Shown in pieces: positions 25,759-33,965 of a stretch of DNA of 64,000 nt. The notes under the pieces are model-generated. The model did no database searches and had not been told where the DNA came from. It worked only from the letters and a program-made list of their open reading frames with translations. The position numbers and the translations under genes are program-made. The stretch covers positions 8,498 through 72,497 of the forward strand of contig JALNZF010000015.1 in assembly GCA_023229435.1 (NCBI GenBank), given 5' to 3'. Each line of letters begins with the position of its first letter. Position 1 is the stretch's first letter. Origin of the DNA: Nitrospirota bacterium. Its GTDB lineage: Bacteria; Nitrospirota; UBA9217.

Positions 25759-27102
25759 ATGAACAAGCTTATTCTATTTTGTTTCTTCATCGGCGCTATC
25801 GCATTCAGCGGCCTTACCTATGCCGAAGAAGCGGCTGTCCCTGTTCCGGCGACGGTTGAGGCAGCTCCGGCAGCTGCCCCAGCGCTGAAGATCGATACCG
25901 GCGACACTGCCTGGATGATCGTGGCAACGGGGCTGGTCATGCTCATGTCGATCCCGGGTCTTGCGCTTTTTTACGGAGGACTCTCCAAGACCAAGGATTC
26001 GTTGAACACCATGGCCATGACCTTCGTGACGTTCTGCATCGTGAGCGTGCTCTGGGTACTGTACGGGTATACGTTTACCTTCGGCGCCGACATCAAGGGA
26101 TTGATCGGCGGTGCTGAGAAGCTGTTCCTGAAAGGCGTCGGGCCGAACAGCATCTCTGATCTGGCAAAGACCATCCCGGAATACATCTTCATCGCGTACC
26201 AGCTCACCTTTGCCGCGATCACCGTGGCCCTGGCGAGCGGCGCGTATATCGAGCGCATGAAGTTCTCGGCCTGGATCATGTTCACGATCCTCTGGATGTC
26301 GCTGGTATACCTCCCGGTGGCCCACTGGGTATGGGGCGGAGGATTTTTGGCAAAGCTTGGGGCGCTGGATTTCGCGGGCGGGACGGTCGTCCATATCAAT
26401 GCCGGTATCGCGGCGCTGGTGGGCGCTTTGGTCCTCGGCAAACGGCGTGAGAAGGCGCTCATCCCGGGCAACCTTACGCTCGTGATTACCGGCGCGGGTC
26501 TCCTGTGGTTCGGCTGGTTCGGGTTCAACGCCGGCTCGGCGCTCGCGGCGAACGGACTGGCAGGCGCGGCGTTCATCAACACCAACACCGCGGCAGCGGT
26601 CGCGGCCATCGCATGGATGGTCGTTGAATGGATGCACTCCGGAAAGGCAACGGTCCTCGGTCTTGCCTCAGGCGCGGTCGGCGGCCTGGTGGCCATCACT
26701 CCGGCAGCGGGATTCGTGAATATCGGCGGAGCGATAATCATCGGCATCGCGGCAGGGGTAATACCATTTTACGCGGTTGCGAAGTTGAAACCCCTGCTCG
26801 GGTATGATGACACGCTCGACGCCTTCGGCATCCATGGCATCGGCGGGACCATCGGCGCGCTCCTGACCGGTGTGTTCGCGGACCCGGCCATCAACGAGGC
26901 CGGCAGGGGCCTGTTGTACGGAAATCCGGGACAGCTCTGGACACAGATCGTTGCGGTCGGCGCGACGATTCTGTACAGCGGTGTGATGACCTTTATCATC
27001 TTCATGATCATCAAGGTCGTCGTGGGTCTGCGGGTCGATGCAGAGGAAGAGAGCGTCGGGCTGGACGAAAGCCAGCATGGTGAGCGGGCGTATAACTTGT
27101 AA
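25759..27102 (+). CDS. amtB: Ammonium transporter AmtB
   Basis: An inner-membrane ammonium channel, 447 residues with about 11 membrane helices after a cleavable signal peptide and an Ala/Pro linker. The conserved pore histidines are visible in VVHINAGIAALVGA and DAFGIHGIGG. ATG 25759 follows GGGAGG. glnB lies downstream, the usual amtB-PII pairing. Confidence 0.95.
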   Translation: MNKLILFCFFIGAIAFSGLTYAEEAAVPVPATVEAAPAAAPALKIDTGDTAWMIVATGLVMLMSIPGLALFYGGLSKTKDSLNTMAMTFVTFCIVSVLWVLYGYTFTFGADIKGLIGGAEKLFLKGVGPNSISDLAKTIPEYIFIAYQLTFAAITVALASGAYIERMKFSAWIMFTILWMSLVYLPVAHWVWGGGFLAKLGALDFAGGTVVHINAGIAALVGALVLGKRREKALIPGNLTLVITGAGLLWFGWFGFNAGSALAANGLAGAAFINTNTAAAVAAIAWMVVEWMHSGKATVLGLASGAVGGLVAITPAAGFVNIGGAIIIGIAAGVIPFYAVAKLKPLLGYDDTLDAFGIHGIGGTIGALLTGVFADPAINEAGRGLLYGNPGQLWTQIVAVGATILYSGVMTFIIFMIIKVVVGLRVDAEEESVGLDESQHGERAYNL

Positions 27103-27164
27103 AAATCCGTAATAGGCGAGGAGTGATGGGTAAGAGGGAAGAGCGAACACCGAACACTGCGATC

Positions 27165-27193
27165 TTATTACTCATCACTTATTACTTATCACT
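27165..27193. repeat. Heptamer array (TTATTAC/TCATCAC type)
   Basis: TTATTAC, TCATCAC, TTATTAC and TTATCAC in succession in the amtB-glnB gap. Confidence 0.6.
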
Positions 27194-27211
27194 GTTCAAT
27201 AAGGAGGCGGT

Positions 27212-27550
27212 ATGAAAAAGATAGAAGCCATCATCAAACCGTTCAAACTTGATGAAGTAAAAGAAGCGCTGAACGCCCTCGGTATCCAGGGCATGACGGT
27301 GACCGAGGTGAAGGGGTTCGGCAGGCAAAAGGGGCACGTGGAACTCTACCGCGGCGCGGAGTATGATGTCGCTTTCATCCCGAAGGTGAAGATCGAGGTT
27401 GTGGTGGGTGACGGCATTGCGGAAAAGGTGGTGAGCACAATCCAGGAAAAGGCAAAGACCGGCAAGATTGGCGACGGCAAGATATTCATCACGAAGATCG
27501 AGGAAATCGTCAGGATCAGGACCGGAGAACGCGGCGAAACGGCGATCTAA
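27212..27550 (+). CDS. glnB: Nitrogen regulatory protein PII
   Basis: A 112-residue PII signal protein that binds ATP/ADP and 2-oxoglutarate and regulates AmtB and nitrogen metabolism. The T-loop Tyr51, the uridylylation site, is present (LYRGAEYDVAF). The C-terminal signature GKIGDGKIFI is also present. AAGGAGG precedes the ATG. By linkage to amtB it is functionally GlnK-like. Confidence 0.95.
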   Translation: MKKIEAIIKPFKLDEVKEALNALGIQGMTVTEVKGFGRQKGHVELYRGAEYDVAFIPKVKIEVVVGDGIAEKVVSTIQEKAKTGKIGDGKIFITKIEEIVRIRTGERGETAI

Positions 27551-27572
27551 CAGATCATCATTCATCCTCCCG

Positions 27573-27610
27573 GGGGTCGGCATGGAGCATTGCATGCCGG
27601 CCCTATTTTT
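27573..27610 (+). terminator. Rho-independent terminator after glnB
   Basis: A GC-rich hairpin (GGTCGGCATG with CATGCCGGCC) followed by TATTTTTAT. Confidence 0.7.
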
Positions 27611-27682
27611 ATTCGGATGGCACCCCCCAAAAAACTTATCTCTTTTCTTGCCTTTTCCCCGCATTTATAGTACGTTCGCTGC

Positions 27683-29266
27683 ATGGCAAAGAAACTAAAA
27701 GACATGGTAAAAAAGAATGCCGGCAGCGCCGCCCTCGGCTTCGAGGCCACGCTCTGGGCCATGGCGGACAAGCAGCGCGGCCACATGGACGCGGCGGAAT
27801 ACAAGCACGTGGTCCTGGGCCTCATCTTCCTGAAATACATCTCCGATGCCTTTGAGGAAAAGCACACAGCGCTTGTTGAGGAAAAGAAAAAGGGTGCTGA
27901 TCCCGAGGACAAGGACGAGTATCTCGCGGAGAACATCTTCTGGGTGCCTAAGGAAGCCCGCTGGCCGTTCATTCAGGGCAAGGCTAAGCAGCCAAGCATC
28001 GGCAAGATCATCGACGATGCCATGGTTGCCATCGAGCGAGACAACACCAAGCTCAAGGGAGTGCTGCCCAAGGACTTCAACCGTCCAGCGCTGGATAAAC
28101 ACCTTTTGGGCGGTTTGATTGATTTGATTGCAACCATCGGGCTCGGAAGCAAAGAACACCGTTCCAAGGATATTCTTGGCAGAGTATATGAGTACTTCCT
28201 CTCCCAGTTCGCCAGCGCCGAAGGCAAGAAGGGTGGCCAGTTTTACACGCCCCGGTGCGTGGTAGGCGTCCTGGTCGAGATGCTGGCGCCGTACAAAGGA
28301 AGAGTGCTCGACCCTTGCAATGGTTCCGGCGGCATGTTCGTCCAGTCAGAGAAGTTCGTAGAGGCCCACGGCGGACGGGTCGGCGACATCAGCGTCTACG
28401 GCCAGGAATCAAACCCCACGACCTGGAAACTTGCCATGATGAATCTCGCCATCCGCGGCATAGAGGCTAATCTTGGTTCCGAGCACGCGGACAGTTTTCA
28501 CCACAATATGCACAAGGACCTCAAGGCCGATTACGTCCTCGCCAACCCGCCCTTTAATATGTCCGATTGGGGCGGCGACCGTTTGCGCGAAGATGGCAGG
28601 TGGAAGTACGGCGTCCCGCCCGCAAGTAATGCAAACTACGCCTGGGTCCAGCACTTCATCCATCACCTTGCGCCGAACGGCATCGCAGGCTTCGTACTCG
28701 CCAATGGCTCCATGTCATCGAATCAGTCAGGAGAGGGAGAGATCCGGAAGAACATCATTGAAGCAGATATCGTGGACTGCATGGTCGCAATGCCGGGCCA
28801 GCTCTTCTACTCCACGCAGATTCCCGTCTGTCTCTGGTTCATCAGCAGGAACAAGAGAAACGGCAAGGGGCAGGACGGCAAACCCATGCGCGACCGCTCG
28901 GGTGAGACCCTATTCATCGACGCTCGCAAGCTTGGTGTGCTGTATGACCGCGTACACCGAAATCTTACAGATGAAGAGATTAAACGCATCGCCGACACTT
29001 ACCACTCCTGGCGAGGTGATCTGAAAAAGAAGTACGTAGACATGCCCGGCTTTTGTAAGGCAGCCAAGCTCGAAGAAATCCAGAAACACGGCTATGTCCT
29101 CACCCCTGGGCGCTATGTCGGTGCTGAGGCAATAGAGGATGATGATGAGCCGTTCGAGGAGAAGATGGCGCGGCTGACTAAAGATTTGGAATCGCAGTTT
29201 GCGGAGAGTGCGAAGCTGGAGAAGGCGATACAGAAGAACCTGAAGGGGTTGGGGTATGGCGGGTGA
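27683..29266 (+). CDS. hsdM: Type I restriction-modification methyltransferase HsdM
   Basis: The N6-adenine methyltransferase subunit of a type I system, 527 residues. The N-terminal helical domain (about 10-140) is followed by the SAM-binding motif (LDPCNGSGGMFV, about 210) and the catalytic NPPF near residue 289. It overlaps hsdS by 11 nt. The ATG has no Shine-Dalgarno, and a possible -10 (TATAGT, 27667-27672) is only 10 nt upstream. Confidence 0.96.
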   Translation: MAKKLKDMVKKNAGSAALGFEATLWAMADKQRGHMDAAEYKHVVLGLIFLKYISDAFEEKHTALVEEKKKGADPEDKDEYLAENIFWVPKEARWPFIQGKAKQPSIGKIIDDAMVAIERDNTKLKGVLPKDFNRPALDKHLLGGLIDLIATIGLGSKEHRSKDILGRVYEYFLSQFASAEGKKGGQFYTPRCVVGVLVEMLAPYKGRVLDPCNGSGGMFVQSEKFVEAHGGRVGDISVYGQESNPTTWKLAMMNLAIRGIEANLGSEHADSFHHNMHKDLKADYVLANPPFNMSDWGGDRLREDGRWKYGVPPASNANYAWVQHFIHHLAPNGIAGFVLANGSMSSNQSGEGEIRKNIIEADIVDCMVAMPGQLFYSTQIPVCLWFISRNKRNGKGQDGKPMRDRSGETLFIDARKLGVLYDRVHRNLTDEEIKRIADTYHSWRGDLKKKYVDMPGFCKAAKLEEIQKHGYVLTPGRYVGAEAIEDDDEPFEEKMARLTKDLESQFAESAKLEKAIQKNLKGLGYGG

Positions 29267-30536
29267 TTGGAGTACCGTGACCTTTGATGAAATAATAACC
29301 GTGAAACACGGGTACGCCTTCCCTGGCGAGAATATTCGTGAAGAGCCGCTGGGAGATATTCTCCTGACACCCGGAAACTTCGAGATTGGCGGTGGCTTCA
29401 AGGCGGATAAGTTCAAGTATTTCGATGGAGAGGTTCCTGACGAATATGTGCTCGAAGAGGGTGACTTGTTGGTCACAATGACGGACCTCAGCAAACAATC
29501 GGATACGCTTGGATTCCCTGCCCTGGTTCCGAAAGCCGGTAGCGCGCGTCGATATCTGCATAATCAACGGCTGGGGAAAATACTTGTTAAACCAAATGCT
29601 GAGGTAGATAAACGATTCATATATTATCTTCTATGTTCAGCAGAATATCGTCATGAAGTGTTAGCAAGTGCGACGGGCACGTCGATAAAACATACTTCGC
29701 CGAGTCGTATCCTTGCATACAAGGCACGCCTGCCAAGCCTGGTTGAACAAAAGTCAATATCTCACATCCTCGGCACACTGGATGATAAGATCGAACTGAA
29801 CCGCAAGATGAACCAGACGCTCGAAGCCATGGCCCAGGCGATCTTCAAATCGTGGTTCGCGGATTTTGACCCTGTCCGCGCCATAGCCGAAGGCCGTGAT
29901 CCTGGACTACCCCGCGACCTCGCCGAGCTCTTCCCTGATAGCTTCGAGGATTCGGAGTTGGGCGCTATCCCGAAGGGGTGGAGGGTAGGTATTGTTGATG
30001 AGGAGTTTAACCTTACGATGGGACAGTCACCGCCCGGCGAAACTTATAATGATACTGGTGAAGGCTTGCCATTCTTTCAGGGGTGCACGGATTTTGGATT
30101 TCGATTTCCGAGCAGGCGTGTGTATTGTACAGCGCCGACACGATATGCTGATAAAGGAGATACGTTAATCAGCGTAAGAGCGCCGGTTGGCGATGTTAAC
30201 ATGGCTGCTGAAAAATGTTGCATAGGTCGTGGCGTTGCAGCCGCCAAACATAAGTCGGGAAGTCGTTCGTATACATTTTATTTCATGAAGTCGATAGATG
30301 AAGTATTTGCCCACTTCGAAGCGGAGGGCACTGTTTTCGGCTCAATCTCTAAAAAAGATTTTCATAATATTCAATGCATAATTTCGCCTGCCGAAGTGAT
30401 AACGGCATTTGAACATTTAGCGTTTTCGATAGATGAGCAAATTGCTAACAACGAGCAGCAATCTGGCACCCTCATTGCCCTGAGAGACACGCTGTTGCCG
30501 AAGTTGTTGTCTGGAGACTTAAAGGTACGCACATAG
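29256..30536 (+). CDS. hsdS: Type I restriction-modification specificity subunit HsdS
   Basis: A 426-residue DNA-recognition subunit. The first target-recognition domain (about 1-165) is followed by a conserved helical spacer (LVEQKSISHILGTLDDKIEL), a second recognition domain (about 235-395) and a C-terminal spacer. Base composition drops towards AT within the gene, as expected for variable recognition domains. Confidence 0.95.
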   Translation: MAGDWSTVTFDEIITVKHGYAFPGENIREEPLGDILLTPGNFEIGGGFKADKFKYFDGEVPDEYVLEEGDLLVTMTDLSKQSDTLGFPALVPKAGSARRYLHNQRLGKILVKPNAEVDKRFIYYLLCSAEYRHEVLASATGTSIKHTSPSRILAYKARLPSLVEQKSISHILGTLDDKIELNRKMNQTLEAMAQAIFKSWFADFDPVRAIAEGRDPGLPRDLAELFPDSFEDSELGAIPKGWRVGIVDEEFNLTMGQSPPGETYNDTGEGLPFFQGCTDFGFRFPSRRVYCTAPTRYADKGDTLISVRAPVGDVNMAAEKCCIGRGVAAAKHKSGSRSYTFYFMKSIDEVFAHFEAEGTVFGSISKKDFHNIQCIISPAEVITAFEHLAFSIDEQIANNEQQSGTLIALRDTLLPKLLSGDLKVRT

Positions 30537-30549
30537 GAGGCACATTCTG

Positions 30550-31524
30550 ATGGCGTCCGAAGAAAGAAAGTTCAAAATACATATTGTAGAAAGATTCGAT
30601 GTTGCTGCTCTGCGAGAAAATCAACTCAAAGATATCGCAAGTGCAATAGTAGCTGGATCAGCACAGGCCAAATGGTGGAAAGCAGCGGATGGGTTGCGTT
30701 TCTCGCTTATTAAATGTTTTTTATTTGCCCCTGATGTTGTCTGTGGTTGGATTACACAAGAACATAATTTGGAGCAGCATCTTTATGATGATAAAAAACA
30801 AGAAACTAAACAGAACGTTGATTCGTATGAGGATCGCTTTTTCGTCGTTCTTTTATCTGAAAATATCGTGATATTGGAATGGCGTCAGTTTCGCAACAAA
30901 CCACCGCTAAATTTGCCTGCCACGGTAGAGCGGATGGAATTAATCCTTACTGATATTGTAAAGGGCTTGGGTGTAAATGTTGCTATAAAACTTGCGCAAA
31001 TAGATAGGGAGACACCGAAGGATGAGTTCATAAAGCTTTTTTACGATCATAATTATCAAATGATTCAAGTGGCCGTGGAAAAATTTGGAACAGAGATCGT
31101 ATCTTCAGATGTTGTATTGGTTAATCCTAATAAGCACTTAGAGGGTGCAGCCCGTGAACTAATCCGACACGACGTGTTGCATCCTTCTATATCTAAATTA
31201 GTTGCTGAAGCAAAAGAGGACCGAAACGCGGATTTAAGAGCATCTGCCATTACTAGGGCAGCTCTTCATTCAAGCCAGCCTATATTAATAAAGTATAAAG
31301 ATGGGCGCGGCCAAATCAGAATTCGCAAAAAAACCGAGAAGGGTGAAATAGATGTGCAGATACCTATTGCTGAGACTGACACGGCTGAATCAAAAATGGA
31401 AATAGCTACTTCAGTAATTAATGCAATTAAGAAGATTGATATCGGACGAGATATTGCGGAAAGCGCTGAGGTCAATCGGCAGCTAGATATATTCAGACAA
31501 ACTGAGGATAAAGATGGGGACTAG
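30550..31524 (+). CDS. Unknown protein of the defence island, gene 1 of a pair
   Basis: A 324-residue protein that I do not recognise. It has no signal peptide or membrane helix. The N-terminal half alternates strands and helices (FFVVLLSENIVILEW near 100), and the C-terminal third is Lys/Glu-rich. It starts 13 nt after hsdS and overlaps the next gene by 11 nt, so the two are a coupled pair. The DNA is markedly AT-richer than hsdM or hsdR. Position inside a type I cluster beside Thoeris suggests a defence role. Confidence 0.75.
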   Translation: MASEERKFKIHIVERFDVAALRENQLKDIASAIVAGSAQAKWWKAADGLRFSLIKCFLFAPDVVCGWITQEHNLEQHLYDDKKQETKQNVDSYEDRFFVVLLSENIVILEWRQFRNKPPLNLPATVERMELILTDIVKGLGVNVAIKLAQIDRETPKDEFIKLFYDHNYQMIQVAVEKFGTEIVSSDVVLVNPNKHLEGAARELIRHDVLHPSISKLVAEAKEDRNADLRASAITRAALHSSQPILIKYKDGRGQIRIRKKTEKGEIDVQIPIAETDTAESKMEIATSVINAIKKIDIGRDIAESAEVNRQLDIFRQTEDKDGD

Positions 31525-32365
31525 TCCAGTCACTTCCAGTGAGATTGTTGAATCTGTATTGAGCAATAAACCCTTGTCAGCAGACGGCGTTCCGCTTGCT
31601 GTGTTTCGGGATGCTTTTAATCAAATGAAGGGGAGTGAGGCTCATAAGCGAGTAATATGGATACTGACCATTGTGGAGGATCAAGTCATAGCTCAACCTG
31701 TAGGACGTGAAGATATCTCATTGATTTTACGAGAGCCAAAACCAAAATATTATACAAAAAATGACTTCGTTTTCATAAACGCGGACGAATTTGCGATATA
31801 TGGGACAACTGAAGGTAAATATACATTCATTTCGTTCTTGCATGATGTGTTTACGTGGCGGCGAATTGTCCTTGGCATAGTAGTATGGTTAGCAGGGCTG
31901 TGGGTCGCGAATAAATATCTTACGGCAGAAATTGCGAAAACCTTGTCAGAGGCTCTTATTTCTTCAATGTCAATTTTCATATCGATCTTTGTGTTATTTG
32001 TTTTGACGGTTAATCCCGAGGCACAGTATAGGGTTGCCGAAGGCGACAGATTTCATCGCCTCGTTCAAAGTGACAAGTATATTGCTTTTATCGGCGTTAT
32101 TACGCTTTTAATAACTATCGTCGGTTTGACCGTAAGCTCTGCGTTTGCCAATATGAGTTGTGATATGCTTTTCTATAGCTGGGTTAAAGCTGGGCAGGCG
32201 AGCTGCTTATCTACTGCCGTCGTGGGAACGATCTCGTCATTTTGGCTGGTCCTGAAATATCATTTTGGTCGGCGTAACGAAATGATGGAAATTATGATGG
32301 CGAAAATGATAATAGAAAACCAGCAGCGGCTTTTCAGGAAGAGCCTCGAGAAAGATAAAGAATAA
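31514..32365 (+). CDS. Unknown four-helix membrane protein, gene 2 of a pair
   Basis: A 283-residue protein with a soluble N-terminal domain (about 1-110) and four predicted membrane helices (about 116-134, 146-168, 189-212 and 229-250). A basic, Met-rich cytoplasmic tail follows. It overlaps the upstream gene by 11 nt. A cytosolic partner with a membrane protein is the layout of many abortive-infection systems (sensor plus membrane effector), but no known family is evident. Confidence 0.75.
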   Translation: MGTSPVTSSEIVESVLSNKPLSADGVPLAVFRDAFNQMKGSEAHKRVIWILTIVEDQVIAQPVGREDISLILREPKPKYYTKNDFVFINADEFAIYGTTEGKYTFISFLHDVFTWRRIVLGIVVWLAGLWVANKYLTAEIAKTLSEALISSMSIFISIFVLFVLTVNPEAQYRVAEGDRFHRLVQSDKYIAFIGVITLLITIVGLTVSSAFANMSCDMLFYSWVKAGQASCLSTAVVGTISSFWLVLKYHFGRRNEMMEIMMAKMIIENQQRLFRKSLEKDKE

Positions 32366-32421
32366 GTTCATAAGATGGAAGTCATTGGCGAGCGATTGTT
32401 TTGTCTAATGGAGAAAAAGTC

Positions 32422-33255
32422 ATGAAAGACCTATGGAATGGAATTATAAACCACCCGTGGAAAACTGTCCGACATACGTTTGTATCTTTCAGTGTACTTT
32501 GGACGCTGACCGAAGGATTGACTTACTTCGTACCTGGAATCCAGATAAAGGGTTTTATCGCGCTTGGAGCCATAATTCTGATAAGCCTTGGCTATGCGCT
32601 AAAGCAGGTATGGAAGCCGTCTGTCATAGAGATTAAGGTTTCCAATTCAAACACTACGATTGAAGTACTATTCGGAGATTTGTTTCAGCAAGACGGCATT
32701 CGTGCTATTGCGGTCAACGAGTTCTTCGATAGTCAACTCGGAAAGCCCGTATCCGAAAAGAGTTTGCATGGTATATTTCTCAACAGATGCTTTGGCGGAC
32801 ACCCGGAACCTTTTGATAAGCAGGTCGAAAAACAACTCAAGGGGCTGGAGAGTATGCAGGTTGAACGGTCAGAAGGCAAGACGAAGAGTTATTCCATCGG
32901 TTCTAGCGCATTGATCACCGCAGATAAGGATAAGTACCTCGCTTTCGCTTTTGCCAAAACTGATCCAGCTACATGCAAAGCATATTCAGATGTAACGATG
33001 ATGTGGGTTGCCCTTCATCAATTATGGCAACGGGCTCGAATAGAATCGGGTGGCGATCCGCTTAATGTTCCGCTCGTCGGTAGTGGTCTTTCGGGACTCG
33101 GCTTGCCCACTCGGGACCTTCTGAACCTGATTATTCTTTCTGCAATCACTGAAACGAAGGCAAAACAAGTGACGCAGAGAATTCGGATTGTTTTGCATAG
33201 AGATCGCTTTGAGGAACTTGACTTGAGAGACGTCAAGCAACACTGGGAGATATAA
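32422..33255 (+). CDS. thsA: Type II Thoeris effector ThsA (2TM-macro domain)
   Basis: A 277-residue protein with two membrane helices (about 17-38 and 42-62) and a C-terminal macro-type domain of the ThsA family (formerly DUF6430; strand IEVLFGDLFQQDGIRAIAVN near 80). In type II Thoeris the TIR partner makes a nucleotide signal that this macro domain binds, and the membrane helices then act on the host membrane. ATG 32422 has GGAG 8 nt upstream. thsB follows 2 nt later. Confidence 0.85.
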   Translation: MKDLWNGIINHPWKTVRHTFVSFSVLWTLTEGLTYFVPGIQIKGFIALGAIILISLGYALKQVWKPSVIEIKVSNSNTTIEVLFGDLFQQDGIRAIAVNEFFDSQLGKPVSEKSLHGIFLNRCFGGHPEPFDKQVEKQLKGLESMQVERSEGKTKSYSIGSSALITADKDKYLAFAFAKTDPATCKAYSDVTMMWVALHQLWQRARIESGGDPLNVPLVGSGLSGLGLPTRDLLNLIILSAITETKAKQVTQRIRIVLHRDRFEELDLRDVKQHWEI

Positions 33256-33257
33256 TC

Positions 33258-33812
33258 ATGGCTTATAGGAATGGTACATACGTAGCATTTCATGCAAATG
33301 GTACCGATGTCCCGGTCGATTCAGACATCAAGTACTACAACCTGATGAAAGCGTGGACTGAAAAGACGGATGACGATTTTACAATGGTGAATAGTCACGA
33401 CAAAACAGGCGCTGTGCGCGATACGAGCAAGAAACAGACACTGAAATTGGCTCTCCAAGAGCGACTACGAAACTCTAAGAACGTGGTTCTAATCATCGGC
33501 GAGACAACCAGATTCGATACAGACTGGGTTCCCTTCGAGATTAGTTGTGCGGTCGATATTTACAAAATTCCTATTATTGCGGCATATCCCGGATATGGCC
33601 CGATTCTGGAGCCGAGTAAATTTAATTCGCTCTGGCCCAAAGCGCTGGCAGATCGGATCAACAACAATACGGCAAGGGTGATTCACATTCCATTCAAAAA
33701 AGAGCCGATCAGTGCTGCGATAAATAAGTACAACATGGCAAATTTACCCGAGGGTGCTTTGACATACTACACGCGTGAGACTTACGAGAAGTGGGGCATA
33801 GGGTGCGCGTGA
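33258..33812 (+). CDS. thsB: Thoeris TIR-like protein ThsB
   Basis: A 184-residue TIR-like protein (DUF1863 type). The first strand is TYVAFHANG, and the core strand NVVLIIGETT is followed by the conserved helix DWVPFEISCAVD, in which Glu94 is the likely catalytic residue for NAD cleavage. In type II Thoeris the ThsB product is reported to be His-ADPR. Paired directly with a macro-type ThsA. Confidence 0.87.
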   Translation: MAYRNGTYVAFHANGTDVPVDSDIKYYNLMKAWTEKTDDDFTMVNSHDKTGAVRDTSKKQTLKLALQERLRNSKNVVLIIGETTRFDTDWVPFEISCAVDIYKIPIIAAYPGYGPILEPSKFNSLWPKALADRINNNTARVIHIPFKKEPISAAINKYNMANLPEGALTYYTRETYEKWGIGCA

Positions 33813-33965
33813 TCAATCACTCGATACAATCTCGAAACCAGCATCGTAGAAGCTGTCCTCGTCTGGCTGGTGGGCCTGTGTTATAAGGTTTTCTATGGCA
33901 TAGTTTTCATGTTTGGCGAGCTTCTGCCCAAACGCTTTATGGAGACCGCATGACGTATAATGCAC
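33813..33965 (-). pseudogene. Possible antisense gene remnant between Thoeris and RecQ-like gene
   Basis: A minus-strand frame of about 50 codons that reads like protein (ends HQPDEDSFYDAGFEIVSSD before TGA). It has no ATG; a GTG at 33965 overlaps the next gene. It may be the 3' end of a lost gene, or chance. Confidence 0.3.
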
